Part shown: positions 15,977-24,597 of the stretch, piece after piece | How positions within the stretch are numbered: position 1 is the stretch's first letter | How the letters are laid out: each line of letters begins with the position of its first letter | Assembly: GCA_031261325.1 (NCBI GenBank) | Contig: JAISKH010000006.1 | Span: forward strand, 1-35,285 | Direction: 5' to 3' | From: Oscillospiraceae bacterium | Lineage (GTDB): Bacteria > Bacillota > Clostridia > Oscillospirales > Oscillospiraceae | DNA length: 35,285 nt | Position numbers and translations under genes: made by a program | Notes under the pieces: model-generated | What the model was told of the DNA's origin: nothing | The model's database searches: none | Seen by the model: the letters and a program-made list of their open reading frames with translations, nothing else

Positions 15977-17238
15977 TTGCCGCGCAGGTCAACGATTTCG
16001 CGTTTTGCCGCCCCGATGCGCCGAATTGGTTCCGCAATGACGGTTAGGTTGAGGTTTTCGGATTGAATCGCATTTCCTATTATTAGTATTTCTCGCAGGG
16101 TTTCTGCGACCTGTGATAGCGTTGAGCCACCGCCGTTGTGCTCAATTCGGACGACCAGATTATCGGTTCCGCCGCGCGTCGTCATCGTCGCGTCGAACGC
16201 GCGCACTCGTCCGAGCGGGAAAATCGCGTCGTCGAGCATCGGCATTGTGACGCGCCCGCCCGCAATTTCAACGCCGCTGCTCAGTCGCGTTATGTGGCGG
16301 TCGAGCCGTTTTAGCTTACTGCCGCAAGGACATTGCCCCGTTAGCAGCCGTCCGCGGTCGCCCGTTCGGTACCGAATGAGCGGCATCGCCCTGCGCGTCA
16401 GCGTCGTGAACACGACCTCGCCGAACTCGCCGTCAGGTAGCGGCGCGCCCGATTCGGGATTTACTATTTCTACCAGTAAGTCCGTTTCGCGCAGGTGAAG
16501 CCCGTCGTGCTGCTCGCACTCCACGCCGATGCCGTAGCCCGATTCGGTCAGACCGTAGTGCGCGAACACGTTGCAATTCCAAGCCTTCTCAATGCTTTGC
16601 ACGACTGCGGGTGAAATGTAGTCGGAGCATAGGAGTACGTATTCAATGCAGGGTGCGCTTCCTGTTCTTGCCAGTTCCAAGAGCTGTGCGGGGAAGCCGA
16701 CCGCGCAGGTTGCACGCGACAAATTCAGCGCGTCAAGTGCGGCGCATGCGCTTTCGAATGCACCGAGAACCGTTGCGTCGCAAGCATTTAGAGCTAGTGC
16801 GCGGACTAAAAGGTCGCTCAATCCGTCGGGCGCGCTCGGCGGAAAGAACACCATGACGCGGCTGTTTGGGCGCGTCAGCGGCGATATTCCGAACTGGAAA
16901 TATTTGAGTGTTCTCGCTAAGTCGTCGGCTGTGAAGAACACGCGTTTTGGCTTCCCAGTCGTGCCCGAAGTCGGCAGCGTCACGATGCGCCCAACGTCGG
17001 CGGGTGAAACGCACAGCAGTTCGTGCGGCTCTGTCAGGTCAGCGGGCGTTGTGAATGGGAGCGCCGCAAGGTCGGAAAGCGTTGCGATTTCAGGGATTTT
17101 GCGCAGTCGCTCACCATAGAATCGCGACTTTCGCGCTTGCGCGACCGTCTCTCGCAATTTTGCGAGCTGATACTCCGCAATCGCGGCGTGCGTTGATGCG
17201 CCGCAATCAGACATGGCAATTATATCCAGTTGTGACAT
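15973..17238 (-). CDS. AMP-dependent CoA ligase, PaaK-like (DVU_1553 family)
   Basis: 421 residues related to phenylacetate-CoA ligase. AMP-forming signatures: the P-loop-like LPTSGTTGKPKRVFF, AHYGLTESGYG with acidic residues behind, and RYRTGDRG. A CPCG pair (residues near 300) is typical of the PaaK branch and may bind metal. It would activate a carboxylate as acyl-AMP and then CoA thioester, but the substrate is unknown. In Desulfovibrio the related gene DVU_1553 lies in a molybdenum aldehyde oxidoreductase cluster with the same neighbours; that family identity is from memory. It is the last gene of the six-gene cluster, and its ATG directly follows the stop of the methyltransferase gene. 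Roles in substrate activation or in loading a modified cofactor are both speculative. Confidence 0.8.
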   Translation of the reverse strand: MSQLDIIAMSDCGASTHAAIAEYQLAKLRETVAQARKSRFYGERLRKIPEIATLSDLAALPFTTPADLTEPHELLCVSPADVGRIVTLPTSGTTGKPKRVFFTADDLARTLKYFQFGISPLTRPNSRVMVFFPPSAPDGLSDLLVRALALNACDATVLGAFESACAALDALNLSRATCAVGFPAQLLELARTGSAPCIEYVLLCSDYISPAVVQSIEKAWNCNVFAHYGLTESGYGIGVECEQHDGLHLRETDLLVEIVNPESGAPLPDGEFGEVVFTTLTRRAMPLIRYRTGDRGRLLTGQCPCGSKLKRLDRHITRLSSGVEIAGGRVTMPMLDDAIFPLGRVRAFDATMTTRGGTDNLVVRIEHNGGGSTLSQVAETLREILIIGNAIQSENLNLTVIAEPIRRIGAAKREIVDLRGK

Positions 17239-17796
17239 TCAGTCCGCCTTTCTCGCTAAAAGCAGGACGTAACCATGCGTTTTTGCGCTGATTTTCGGCT
17301 CGCAACGGTTCGTATCAGTCGGTAACGCGCGGCTCTCCGCAGCAAATGTGACCAACGCGGGCGTGTAGTCCTCTTCAAGAAGCAGCTCATAACCATTACT
17401 TTCCAGTTCGCGCAAGCAGCTCAAACTCAACTCGCTATCGCGCGACTTTGCGTATATGTCGCTCACAATCAGCCGCCCGCCGCGCCGCAACACGCGCCGA
17501 GCTTCGGCAATCGCCGCTGCGGGGTCGTCCAAAATCGACAGCACGCACTCGAAGAACACAGCGTCGAACGTCTCGTTCGAGAACGGCAGATTTATTGCGT
17601 CGGCAACGATGCAATTCGGATATGATGACGCTATAATGTCTGCGCCGCAAGCGTTTACGCTGAAGTAACGCGCCAAGAACTCAACAGTTTCGCCGTCTCC
17701 ACAGCCGACGTCAAGCACGCGTTCACCGGCTTTCAGCTGCGCAATACGCGCCGCGCGCGCCGTCAGGCGTAGTCCTCCCGGGTGTCGCGAACTCAT
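17239..17796 (-). CDS. trsM: SAM-dependent methyltransferase, TrsM-like (DVU_1556 family)
   Basis: A 185-residue class I methyltransferase. Motif I is VLDVGCGDGETVEFLA, then the acidic turn GADII, VADAINLPF, FDAVFFECVLS, and RRGGRLIVSD. The N-terminal RHPGGLRLTARAARI is like that of the DVU_1556 family. The start is the ATG at 17796, which overlaps the TGA of the radical SAM gene by four bases; longer readings have no separate ribosome site. The substrate is unknown. Its constant company with the radical SAM protein suggests that both act on the same molecule or protein. The gene symbol follows current family naming as I remember it. Confidence 0.75.
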   Translation of the reverse strand: MSSRHPGGLRLTARAARIAQLKAGERVLDVGCGDGETVEFLARYFSVNACGADIIASSYPNCIVADAINLPFSNETFDAVFFECVLSILDDPAAAIAEARRVLRRGGRLIVSDIYAKSRDSELSLSCLRELESNGYELLLEEDYTPALVTFAAESRALPTDTNRCEPKISAKTHGYVLLLARKAD

Positions 17797-19067
17797 ATTT
17801 GTGTGATATATCGCGCGCAAAATGGCACCGTTTTCTCGCCATCTATCACGTGCAAACTGCAACGCCGCAAGCGGTCTATTTCGAGTGTATACGCGTCCTG
17901 AAACGCCATCGCGGACACGGTGAAACCGTGAGACTTCACTCTGGCGAGAAAGTTATCCATATTATGGTAGTCCGTAGCTTCTTTTTGCCCATTTGACTTC
18001 GGTCGCGTCCACCGTCTAGCAACAAATTTGCGGTTTTTCAGGTGCGAATCGGCGGCGCAGCACGCGTCCGGGTTGTACTTCGGCGTGAGCTTCATTAGCA
18101 GCCCTTTGGGTAATATGACGAAATCGCCGTGAAAACCGCATCTCGGGTGGTCGCACGACGACGGCACAAAGTTCGCGATTTTGAACTTTCCATCGGTCTG
18201 CGTCTCAATCGCGCGGAGCACTTCGGGGAGCGTCACGCGGTCCTCGTCGCGCGGCGGATGCGGGAATCTGCCGAAATAACTGATTGGCTGAAAGTGCACT
18301 CCTCTTACTGCCGGAGCGTGTTCCACCGCGAATCGCAGTATTCCGCCAACGTCGTCCATGTTCACGCCGGGCACGAGCGTCGGCACGAGCGTCACGCCGA
18401 GCCGCAATTTTGAGCACACTTCGATTGCCGCGAGCTTGTCCGAAAGCAGCGGTTGACCGCGCAACGTTTTGTGCACTTCATCGCACGTACCGTCAAATTG
18501 CATAAAAACGAAGCTTAAGCCCGCATCCGCGAGCGCACGCACAAACTCGGGTTCGCGCCCGAGCCGAATGCCGTTCGAGTTGAGCTGCACCGTTTCGCAA
18601 CCTGCTCGCCGTGCCGCGCTTACAATTTCTGGTAGGTTGTCGCGCATCGTCGGCTCGCCACCGGATAGCTGAACGAACGTATTCCCGTTGCGGCACAAGC
18701 GTTTGAAAGTTTCGTACAGCTCCGCGACGGTCGGTTCCGACGTGCCGCTTCCGGCATCGGCAAAGCACACGGGGCAGCGCAAATTGCACCGAGATGTAAC
18801 CTCGACGAGCGCGCAACACGTCTTTTGCAGGTGCTTGGCGCACAGTCCGCAGTCGTTCGGGCAGTTCGGCGCGTCGCCTGACGGTGCCTTATATTTCCAC
18901 CAATTGTCAAATTCGTCGCTCATTCCGCGCCAAACAATCGTCGAAAAGTCGCCGTGCGACGGGCAGGACTTGCGCAAATACACGTCATCGCCCTCGCGAA
19001 CGAGCTGCGCGTCGATTTGAGTGAGGCATTTCGGGCAAACGCTGCGCGTATTGCTAATTATTGTCAT
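17793..19067 (-). CDS. trsS: Radical SAM protein, TrsS-like (cysteine form)
   Basis: 424 residues. The [4Fe-4S]-SAM site is C94-x3-C98-x2-C101 (SRCNLRCPVC), followed by FVQLSGGEPTMRDNLPEIV as in other radical SAM enzymes. The N-terminus carries a small CPKC/SCPSHG zinc-type motif and then NDCGLCAKHLQKTCC. Further cysteines are in SSCDHPRCGF and DACC near residues 310-350. Homologues annotated TrsS are often selenoproteins; here the frame is open with no internal UGA, so this is the all-cysteine form. The ATG at 19067 (GGAGG just upstream) overlaps the previous stop as ATGA. A reading 28 residues longer exists but lacks a ribosome site. The reaction and substrate are unknown. Confidence 0.8.
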   Translation of the reverse strand: MTIISNTRSVCPKCLTQIDAQLVREGDDVYLRKSCPSHGDFSTIVWRGMSDEFDNWWKYKAPSGDAPNCPNDCGLCAKHLQKTCCALVEVTSRCNLRCPVCFADAGSGTSEPTVAELYETFKRLCRNGNTFVQLSGGEPTMRDNLPEIVSAARRAGCETVQLNSNGIRLGREPEFVRALADAGLSFVFMQFDGTCDEVHKTLRGQPLLSDKLAAIEVCSKLRLGVTLVPTLVPGVNMDDVGGILRFAVEHAPAVRGVHFQPISYFGRFPHPPRDEDRVTLPEVLRAIETQTDGKFKIANFVPSSCDHPRCGFHGDFVILPKGLLMKLTPKYNPDACCAADSHLKNRKFVARRWTRPKSNGQKEATDYHNMDNFLARVKSHGFTVSAMAFQDAYTLEIDRLRRCSLHVIDGEKTVPFCARYITQI

Positions 19068-19258
19068 TTGTCCTCCAATTGCTCCTCGACTTCCGCCATT
19101 TTTCCCTCCGCAAGCTCCGGCGGAATGAACACATCTCCGCACTTCGGGCACGTCGGAACCGCGTGCGAAAACGAGCGCTCCATGTACTCAAATTCGGTTT
19201 TTTTCAGCTCAAGCGGCACGTCGCACCGCGCGCATTTCCACTGTGCCAACGCCGTCAC
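19064..19258 (-). CDS. Small double-CxxC redox/zinc-ribbon protein (DVU_1557 family)
   Basis: 64 residues with two cysteine pairs, WKCARCDVPL and PTCPKCGDVF, about 30 residues apart: a small rubredoxin- or zinc-ribbon-like fold. Relatives beside molybdenum aldehyde oxidoreductases are called DVU_1557 family redox proteins. It may carry electrons or bind a partner in the cluster. The start is a GTG at 19258 overlapping the previous stop (GTGA); a TTG nine bases later is another option. It is coupled by overlap to both neighbours. Confidence 0.72.
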   Translation of the reverse strand: MTALAQWKCARCDVPLELKKTEFEYMERSFSHAVPTCPKCGDVFIPPELAEGKMAEVEEQLEDK

Positions 19259-21492
19259 CCCTTTGCAAATTTCATGCGGTGATAGAACGCGTCCACCACC
19301 TCAAACCTGTTGTCCCCCAACGGATTGTAGCGCACCCAGTAGGTCAGCACAGCCTTGACGAGACTGCATTGATACAGCCCCGATTCCGCGTCGTAGAACC
19401 TCGCGCCGCCGTGCTCCGCGCTGAAAATCGCCTCGCGCATATCGTCCGCCCCAATGAGCTTTCGGTCGATGCGTTCCGCCGTTTCGGGGTCAATTTCAAG
19501 CGTAATCTCGTCCCATGGCTGAACCTGCGGCTCAAATGGTAATTCTTCCAACATACTCATAATCTCCGACTTAACCTTTACACTATTTTGTCGCTTATCG
19601 CCTATACATGGCGTATCCGTAACCTCTAGTCCGAACACCGCGTCCAGAATGTGTGCCGCCGACTTGCCGCGCGAAGCGAACACGTCGCGGCAATTTGCGC
19701 AATATACAATATATGGCAACTCCGACATTTCCGCGCGATTTAGCGTCTCCGTCTCGTAAAGCTCGGGATTCGCGACGCGAATGTGACCTCCGTAACCGCA
19801 ACATCTCCCCTTTTCGGGCATCTCCTCGACGGCGATTTGCGCGCGCTCCGCGAGCTTCCGCACGGCTTCGCGCATGTCGTCTCGGTCACGCGCGGCGCAC
19901 GGGTCAAACATCGCCGCTGCATCGAAAACGCGTTGCGGCTGTAAGCTTTCATCATCGGCAAGAATCTCGTAGAGCGACACGGTTTCAATCTCCGGCAGCA
20001 ATTCCGCAAACATTCGCGCACACGTTGCGCACGCTAATATGAATCGCGGTTGCCCCATCGTCTGCCACGCCGCGCGAATCGCCGTGAGGTTTTCGCCGAG
20101 CAAATCCTCGCGCCCCGCCCAGTAAGCGGGCGCGCCGCAGCAGCCGAGGAAAATCCCCGATTTTAAGTTCTTCCATAAATATCCATAGCTTTGCAACACG
20201 TGCTCAGGTTGCATAGCGCCGAGCTGACAGCCCGGGAAAAACACGGTTTGGCACGTTTCCTGCCCGATTCCCGCCGAAAAATACGACGCTTCCGACGTGT
20301 TGAACGCCATTTCGCGCAACCAAAAGTCGTGCAGCGCGGCGGGTACGTCGCCCGATTTCGCCCGCGCGACGCGCGAGCTGCGCAGCAACGCGCCCATGTC
20401 AATCCCCTCCGGGCAAATCGACTTGCAATAGCCGCAATCGCTGCAGGAGTAGGCTTCGCGGGTCAGCGTGTGCGCGGAATACGGCGGAGCCGCGGCAGTA
20501 TCGGTATACACTTGTGTTGCAATCTTCTGTGGATTTTTGCGGAACTTTGCAAGCATTTCGCAAGACGTTAAGCAAGCGTCGCAGTCACATTTCAGGCACC
20601 GCGCCGCTTCCCGACGCGCTTCCGCGTCACCATAGCCGCCCTCGGGCGCCGCAACGCGCGGCTCGCTGACCGCGTTCGGGTGCTGCACGTAGCGCGAGCA
20701 ATTGCGCTTGTCGTAGCCGCCGTAGGTCGCCGCCGCCTTACCCGTTTGCAAATAGACCTCGAGCATTCGCGCCGCGTCGCGCCCTGTGGCGATTGCCGCC
20801 ATTAAGCCTTGCGCCGCAACGCCTCCGCCCATGAACACGCGCGGGTTCACCGTCGTAAACAGCTCCGCGTCCCACGAATCGGACAGCCCGAAGTCCACGC
20901 CGCCGTCGCCCGTCGCAACGTAAATCGCGTCGTAATCCGCAAGCTCATCTAGCGTTGTAACCGTTGTTCCGTAACGAAAATCCACCTTTTCGTGCGTGAA
21001 TTGCAGGCGAAAATCCTCGTCGAACTCCGCGAATTTGGGGTGAGCGCGCAACGAGCCGCCCCAAGCGTCCGCGCTCTCGAACACCGTCACCTCGAACTTT
21101 TTCATCGCGAGGTTCAGCGCGCAGGACAGCCCCGCGATTCCCGCGCCGACGACCGCGATTTTGCCGTCTTTCGGCGGCAGGGCGTAGTTTTCGCCGCGCC
21201 TGTCGGACGTGAGCCGCAGAACCGCCCGCTCGAGCGCGAGCAAGTCAATCGGTTCGTCGCCGATTTGCGCGCGCTGGCACGAACCCGCGCAAGGCATGTC
21301 GCACAGCTCCGCGACGACCGTCGGGAACACGACCGCGTTACGCAGCGTCTTAAAAGCCTGTTTCCAGCGACCTTTTTCGCACTTTTCTAAGAACGCGCGA
21401 ATGTCGAGGTGGAACGGGCACGCGTAGGTGCACGACGCGGGCTCGCCGTTAAAGCACCGCTCCGTAAAGGCAAGGGCTTCCTCAAGCTTCAT
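19255..21492 (-). CDS. FAD/NAD-dependent oxidoreductase fused to iron-sulfur and CCG (HdrD-like) domains
   Basis: 745 residues and clearly modular. Residues 1-100: GltD-like cysteine clusters (CTYACPF, LCDMPCAGSCQRAQ). Residues 110-290: dinucleotide-binding fold (VVGAGIAGLSCALNLA) with VFMGGGVAAQGLMAAIATGR. Residues 310-400: ferredoxin-type clusters (CLKCDCDACLTSC; CSDCGYCKSICPEGID). Residues 440-640: two CCG domains as in heterodisulfide reductase HdrD and GlpC (PGCQLG...GCCGAPAYW...CATC; DPCAA...CCGYGGH...CANC). It probably carries electrons between the molybdenum enzyme and a pyridine nucleotide or quinone pool. The ATG at 21492 has GGAG seven bases upstream. It is separated from the upstream hydroxylase gene by a strong hairpin and overlaps the next gene by four bases. 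Confidence 0.82.
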   Translation of the reverse strand: MKLEEALAFTERCFNGEPASCTYACPFHLDIRAFLEKCEKGRWKQAFKTLRNAVVFPTVVAELCDMPCAGSCQRAQIGDEPIDLLALERAVLRLTSDRRGENYALPPKDGKIAVVGAGIAGLSCALNLAMKKFEVTVFESADAWGGSLRAHPKFAEFDEDFRLQFTHEKVDFRYGTTVTTLDELADYDAIYVATGDGGVDFGLSDSWDAELFTTVNPRVFMGGGVAAQGLMAAIATGRDAARMLEVYLQTGKAAATYGGYDKRNCSRYVQHPNAVSEPRVAAPEGGYGDAEARREAARCLKCDCDACLTSCEMLAKFRKNPQKIATQVYTDTAAAPPYSAHTLTREAYSCSDCGYCKSICPEGIDMGALLRSSRVARAKSGDVPAALHDFWLREMAFNTSEASYFSAGIGQETCQTVFFPGCQLGAMQPEHVLQSYGYLWKNLKSGIFLGCCGAPAYWAGREDLLGENLTAIRAAWQTMGQPRFILACATCARMFAELLPEIETVSLYEILADDESLQPQRVFDAAAMFDPCAARDRDDMREAVRKLAERAQIAVEEMPEKGRCCGYGGHIRVANPELYETETLNRAEMSELPYIVYCANCRDVFASRGKSAAHILDAVFGLEVTDTPCIGDKRQNSVKVKSEIMSMLEELPFEPQVQPWDEITLEIDPETAERIDRKLIGADDMREAIFSAEHGGARFYDAESGLYQCSLVKAVLTYWVRYNPLGDNRFEVVDAFYHRMKFAKG

Positions 21493-21510
21493 ATGCCGTC
21501 TCCGATTCTG

Positions 21511-21543
21511 CCGCAAAGGGCGCGCCGAGCGCGCCCTTTGCGG
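21511..21543 (-). other. Intercistronic 15-bp hairpin
   Basis: Perfect stem CCGCAAAGGGCGCGC (21511-21525) / GCGCGCCCTTTGCGG (21529-21543), loop of three, between the hydroxylase gene and the oxidoreductase gene. No T run follows on the minus strand, so it is not a classic terminator. It may protect the 3' end of the hydroxylase mRNA or reduce read-through to the accessory genes. Confidence 0.75.
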
Positions 21544-21570
21544 ACTTTCATTCTGTTGCCGTCGCCGAAT

Positions 21571-24402
21571 TTACAGCGGGTTCGCCGCTATGATTTCCAG
21601 CTCTTCCTCAAGGTCGTTGCCGAGGAAGTATTTCGGCGGCGTGAGGTCCTCTCCGCGCTGAACCGCGTCATATGCCGCCTTGACCTTGTCGGGCGTTGCG
21701 GGCAGGGAGTACACGCGCGCGCCGCAAGCGTTTCTGATTGCGTTGATGACCGCCATGTGGTTCGAGGACTGGAACACCTCGGAGCAACCGGCGGAGCCTT
21801 GCGGACCGTTCGGGCGCGGCGTTTCGACGAATATGAGGTTGAAGTCGTCGGGTATCATGTCGATTGTCGGGATTCCGCAACCCGCCATGTTGCCGTGCTT
21901 ATTCTGCGCGTCGTAGTCCTCACTCAGCGCGAAGCCGATTGAGTGCGACAGACCGCCGTAGCCCTGTCCCTCAACCGCGAGCTGATTGCCGACGGTGCCG
22001 ACGTCGCACGCCGTGGTGTAGCGCAGTACCTGCGTTTTGCCGGTCGCAACATCAACCTCGACAAGCGCGGTGTTGACGCAGTACATAGATGTCGGGTTCT
22101 TCTCGCCGTGACCCGTGTTCGGGTCGGGTCCGGGGGGAAGCCCAAGCCCCATCTGGTCGTAATGACCGATATACTTAGTCTCAATGCCCTCGGCGACCAT
22201 CTCGTCGTAGGTGCGGTAGGTGCCGTCCGCCTTGCGCATCGCGTCCATCAGCTTTGCCGCCGCGTCAAGCGTGGCGTTGCCCGCCATGTAGTGCGAGCGC
22301 GAAGCCGCCGCAAGTCCCGTGTCGGGGCATTCCTTGCTGTCGTTCATGACGAGACGCACCTGCTCCGCCTTGATTCCCAGCGGTTGCAGAGCCTTTACCG
22401 TGTGCGTCAGCGTGCCGATGTCGCCGCCCTGACCAACGTCCTCCCACGTGTTGTAGTGGGTGATTCCCGTCGCGGTAAGCTCAAGCGCGACCTCCGCTTG
22501 GTCGATGAAGCCGATTGTGCACAGGAATCCGCCGAGGCTGACGCCAACGCCGACGGCGCGACCCTCTTTCTTCGCCGCTTCCGCTTCCGCCTTATACTGC
22601 TCGTAAACGGGGCGCAGCTTCTCGATAAGGCGCGGATACGCCTCGTAATCGTACAGCGGCACGCTGTTAATCGACGTGTCGCCCGGCTTTGCGAGGTTTT
22701 GGACGCGGAACTCAAACGGGTCGATGCCGACCTTTTCGGCGAGCATATCCATGAGAGCTTCCGTCGTCGTGTAAATCTGCGGCGCGCCGAAGCCGCGGTA
22801 AGCGGTGTTGAACGCGTGGTTCGTCGCGCCCGCGCGCGCCAGAGCCTTGATGTTCGGGATATTATATCCGTGGAACGCCACGCCTATCAGGTTGTTGAAG
22901 ATGTTGCCCGCGACGACGGCATACGCGCCGTGGTCAAGCGCAACGTCGTACTCAACGGCGATAATCTTGCCGTTTTCGTCGGCGGCGACGCGTCCGTTTG
23001 AGTACGTCGCGGAGCGCTTACCCGTCGTGTGGTTAAACTCCTCATACGACAGCGTAATCGTGACCGGGATTTTCAGGTGTTGCAGAACCGTCATGACGAC
23101 GGCGGCGATGTTCGGGCTGGTCGTGTAGCCGAAGGAGCCGCCCGCGGGGTTCATGATGAAGCGGATATTTTCCTTTTCAAGTCCGCAACCCATCGCAACG
23201 TCAACGCGCGTCTCGTCGATGCTCTGGAACTTGCCCTGAATCGTATACATGCCGTCCGCGCCGATATAGCCCTGCATCGTGTCCGGCTCAATCGGCAAAT
23301 GCGGCTCGTGCTGGGAGTGGAAGCTGCCCTCAACGACGAACGGCGCGTTGTCGAATATATCCGCCGTGTCCTCGCCCTTAAGCAGCGGCTGCTCCATATA
23401 GAAGTTCGGCAGCGTCTCGTGCAGTTGAATCGCGTTCGGCTGAACCGCCTCCGGGAACGTCATATAAGCGGGCAGAATTTCGAGATTCTGCTTGACTTTC
23501 TTGGCGGCTTCGCGCGCGTGCTCCTCCGTGTCGGCGGCGACGACGGCAACAACGTCTCCGCGGCGGTTAATAACCTTGCCCGCGATGACGGGGAATTCCG
23601 TTATGCCCTGACCCTTTTGGCGCGGCGCGTGCGCCGGACTTGCGAGGTTGTTCGTGCCGATAACGTCTTTCGCGGTGAACACCTTGATAACGCCGGGCTG
23701 CTCCTCCGCTTCGCCAACGTCGATGCTGATAATCTTCGCGTGCGGCACGGTGGACAGGACGAGCGCGAGATGCGCCGTGCCCTGCGGCATTTTCAGCTTC
23801 AAGTCGTCGCCGTAATCCGTCAAACCGCAGACCTTTGAGACGGCGGTGGGACGCGGGCGGCGGCTGCCGTAAATCTCCGTCTCGCCGGCAAAGTCGTAAG
23901 TAATGTCAGCCATGGTTTTCTCCCCGCGCATGACGGCGGCGGCTTCCATAACGGAATCGACAAGCGGCTTATAGCCCGTACAGCGGCAGACGTTACGGTG
24001 CTTCTTAAACCACTCGCGAACCTCCTCGCGCGTCGGGTTGATGTTCTGCTCCAGCAGGGCATACGCCGAAACGATAAAGCCCGGGGTGCAGAAGCCGCAC
24101 TGTACGCCGCCGTAGGTAATCCAAGCCTGCTGCAGCGGGTGGAGCGAGTTGGGCGTGCCCACGCCCTCGATTGTCAGAATCTCGGAATGCTCGGGAACGT
24201 TCTTCATTTTGCGCGTGCAGGAGCGCACGACCTCGCCGTTAAGGACGACGGAGCAAGCGCCGCAAACGCCCGTGCCGCAGCCGACCTTTACGCCGGTGTA
24301 CCCCGTTCTTCTCAGGACGGTCGCGAGCGAGTCTTTTTCCGGGTCACAGACTATGGGACGCTCGACGCCGTTGATAACGAGGCGAACTCTGGTGAGTTGC
24401 AT
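21571..24402 (-). CDS. Molybdopterin-dependent aldehyde oxidoreductase (Mop/xanthine dehydrogenase family)
   Basis: A 943-residue single-chain molybdenum hydroxylase without the FAD domain, like Desulfovibrio Mop. The N-terminal plant-type [2Fe-2S] ligands are Cys42, 47, 50 and 62; the second [2Fe-2S] ligands are Cys102, 105, 139 and 141 (QCGFC, VCRCTGY). The large domain binds molybdopterin; the end region GSAGCSEVFQSSNHMAVINA holds the likely catalytic Glu, matching the GVGE motif of relatives. It oxidises aldehydes or N-heterocycles; the substrate is not predictable. The ATG at 24402 has AAGGAAG seven bases before it; a TTG 18 bases earlier is less likely. It is the first gene of a six-gene operon behind a near-consensus promoter. 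No cofactor insertion gene (xdhC/mocA type) is in this window. Confidence 0.9.
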   Translation of the reverse strand: MQLTRVRLVINGVERPIVCDPEKDSLATVLRRTGYTGVKVGCGTGVCGACSVVLNGEVVRSCTRKMKNVPEHSEILTIEGVGTPNSLHPLQQAWITYGGVQCGFCTPGFIVSAYALLEQNINPTREEVREWFKKHRNVCRCTGYKPLVDSVMEAAAVMRGEKTMADITYDFAGETEIYGSRRPRPTAVSKVCGLTDYGDDLKLKMPQGTAHLALVLSTVPHAKIISIDVGEAEEQPGVIKVFTAKDVIGTNNLASPAHAPRQKGQGITEFPVIAGKVINRRGDVVAVVAADTEEHAREAAKKVKQNLEILPAYMTFPEAVQPNAIQLHETLPNFYMEQPLLKGEDTADIFDNAPFVVEGSFHSQHEPHLPIEPDTMQGYIGADGMYTIQGKFQSIDETRVDVAMGCGLEKENIRFIMNPAGGSFGYTTSPNIAAVVMTVLQHLKIPVTITLSYEEFNHTTGKRSATYSNGRVAADENGKIIAVEYDVALDHGAYAVVAGNIFNNLIGVAFHGYNIPNIKALARAGATNHAFNTAYRGFGAPQIYTTTEALMDMLAEKVGIDPFEFRVQNLAKPGDTSINSVPLYDYEAYPRLIEKLRPVYEQYKAEAEAAKKEGRAVGVGVSLGGFLCTIGFIDQAEVALELTATGITHYNTWEDVGQGGDIGTLTHTVKALQPLGIKAEQVRLVMNDSKECPDTGLAAASRSHYMAGNATLDAAAKLMDAMRKADGTYRTYDEMVAEGIETKYIGHYDQMGLGLPPGPDPNTGHGEKNPTSMYCVNTALVEVDVATGKTQVLRYTTACDVGTVGNQLAVEGQGYGGLSHSIGFALSEDYDAQNKHGNMAGCGIPTIDMIPDDFNLIFVETPRPNGPQGSAGCSEVFQSSNHMAVINAIRNACGARVYSLPATPDKVKAAYDAVQRGEDLTPPKYFLGNDLEEELEIIAANPL

Positions 24403-24480
24403 GTCTATACTTCCTTTCAATTTTCCTTTTTTCTACCTATTTATGCGTATTACTTATATCTTCTACGCGCAGTTTATTAA

Positions 24481-24509
24481 ATAATATCAAAAATCTGGTA
24501 CAATGTAAA
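24481..24509 (-). promoter_or_regulatory. Promoter of the molybdenum hydroxylase operon
   Basis: Minus-strand TTTACA (24504-24509), a 17-bp spacer and TATTAT (24481-24486), each box 5/6 to consensus. The leader to the start codon is about 70 bases. The larger inverted repeat at 24511-24572 lies just upstream. Confidence 0.75.
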
Positions 24510-24510
24510 C

Positions 24511-24572
24511 AACGCCGCACATATCTTTCGATGATTTTACTAAAAAATCGTGAAATTTACCCGTGCGGCGTT
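24511..24572. other. 10-bp inverted repeat between trxA and the molybdenum operon promoter
   Basis: AACGCCGCAC (24511-24520) and GTGCGGCGTT (24563-24572) enclose an AT-rich loop with an inner GATTTT/AAAATC pairing. It lies after trxA (minus) and directly upstream of the hydroxylase promoter. It could be a trxA terminator of unusual shape or an operator; sequence does not decide. Confidence 0.45.
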
Positions 24573-24597
24573 CCGTTGCGCGGCTCATTTTTGGGTA

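Noticed and set aside
17793..19067. Selenocysteine UGA in the radical SAM gene
   Set aside because: The frame is open from the chosen ATG to the final TGA, and no downstream stem-loop suggests recoding.
21571..24402. Calling the hydroxylase a xanthine dehydrogenase because purine genes are nearby
   Set aside because: The single-chain layout without FAD domain and the neighbours fit Mop-type aldehyde oxidoreductase better. The purine operon is on the other strand with its own promoter.
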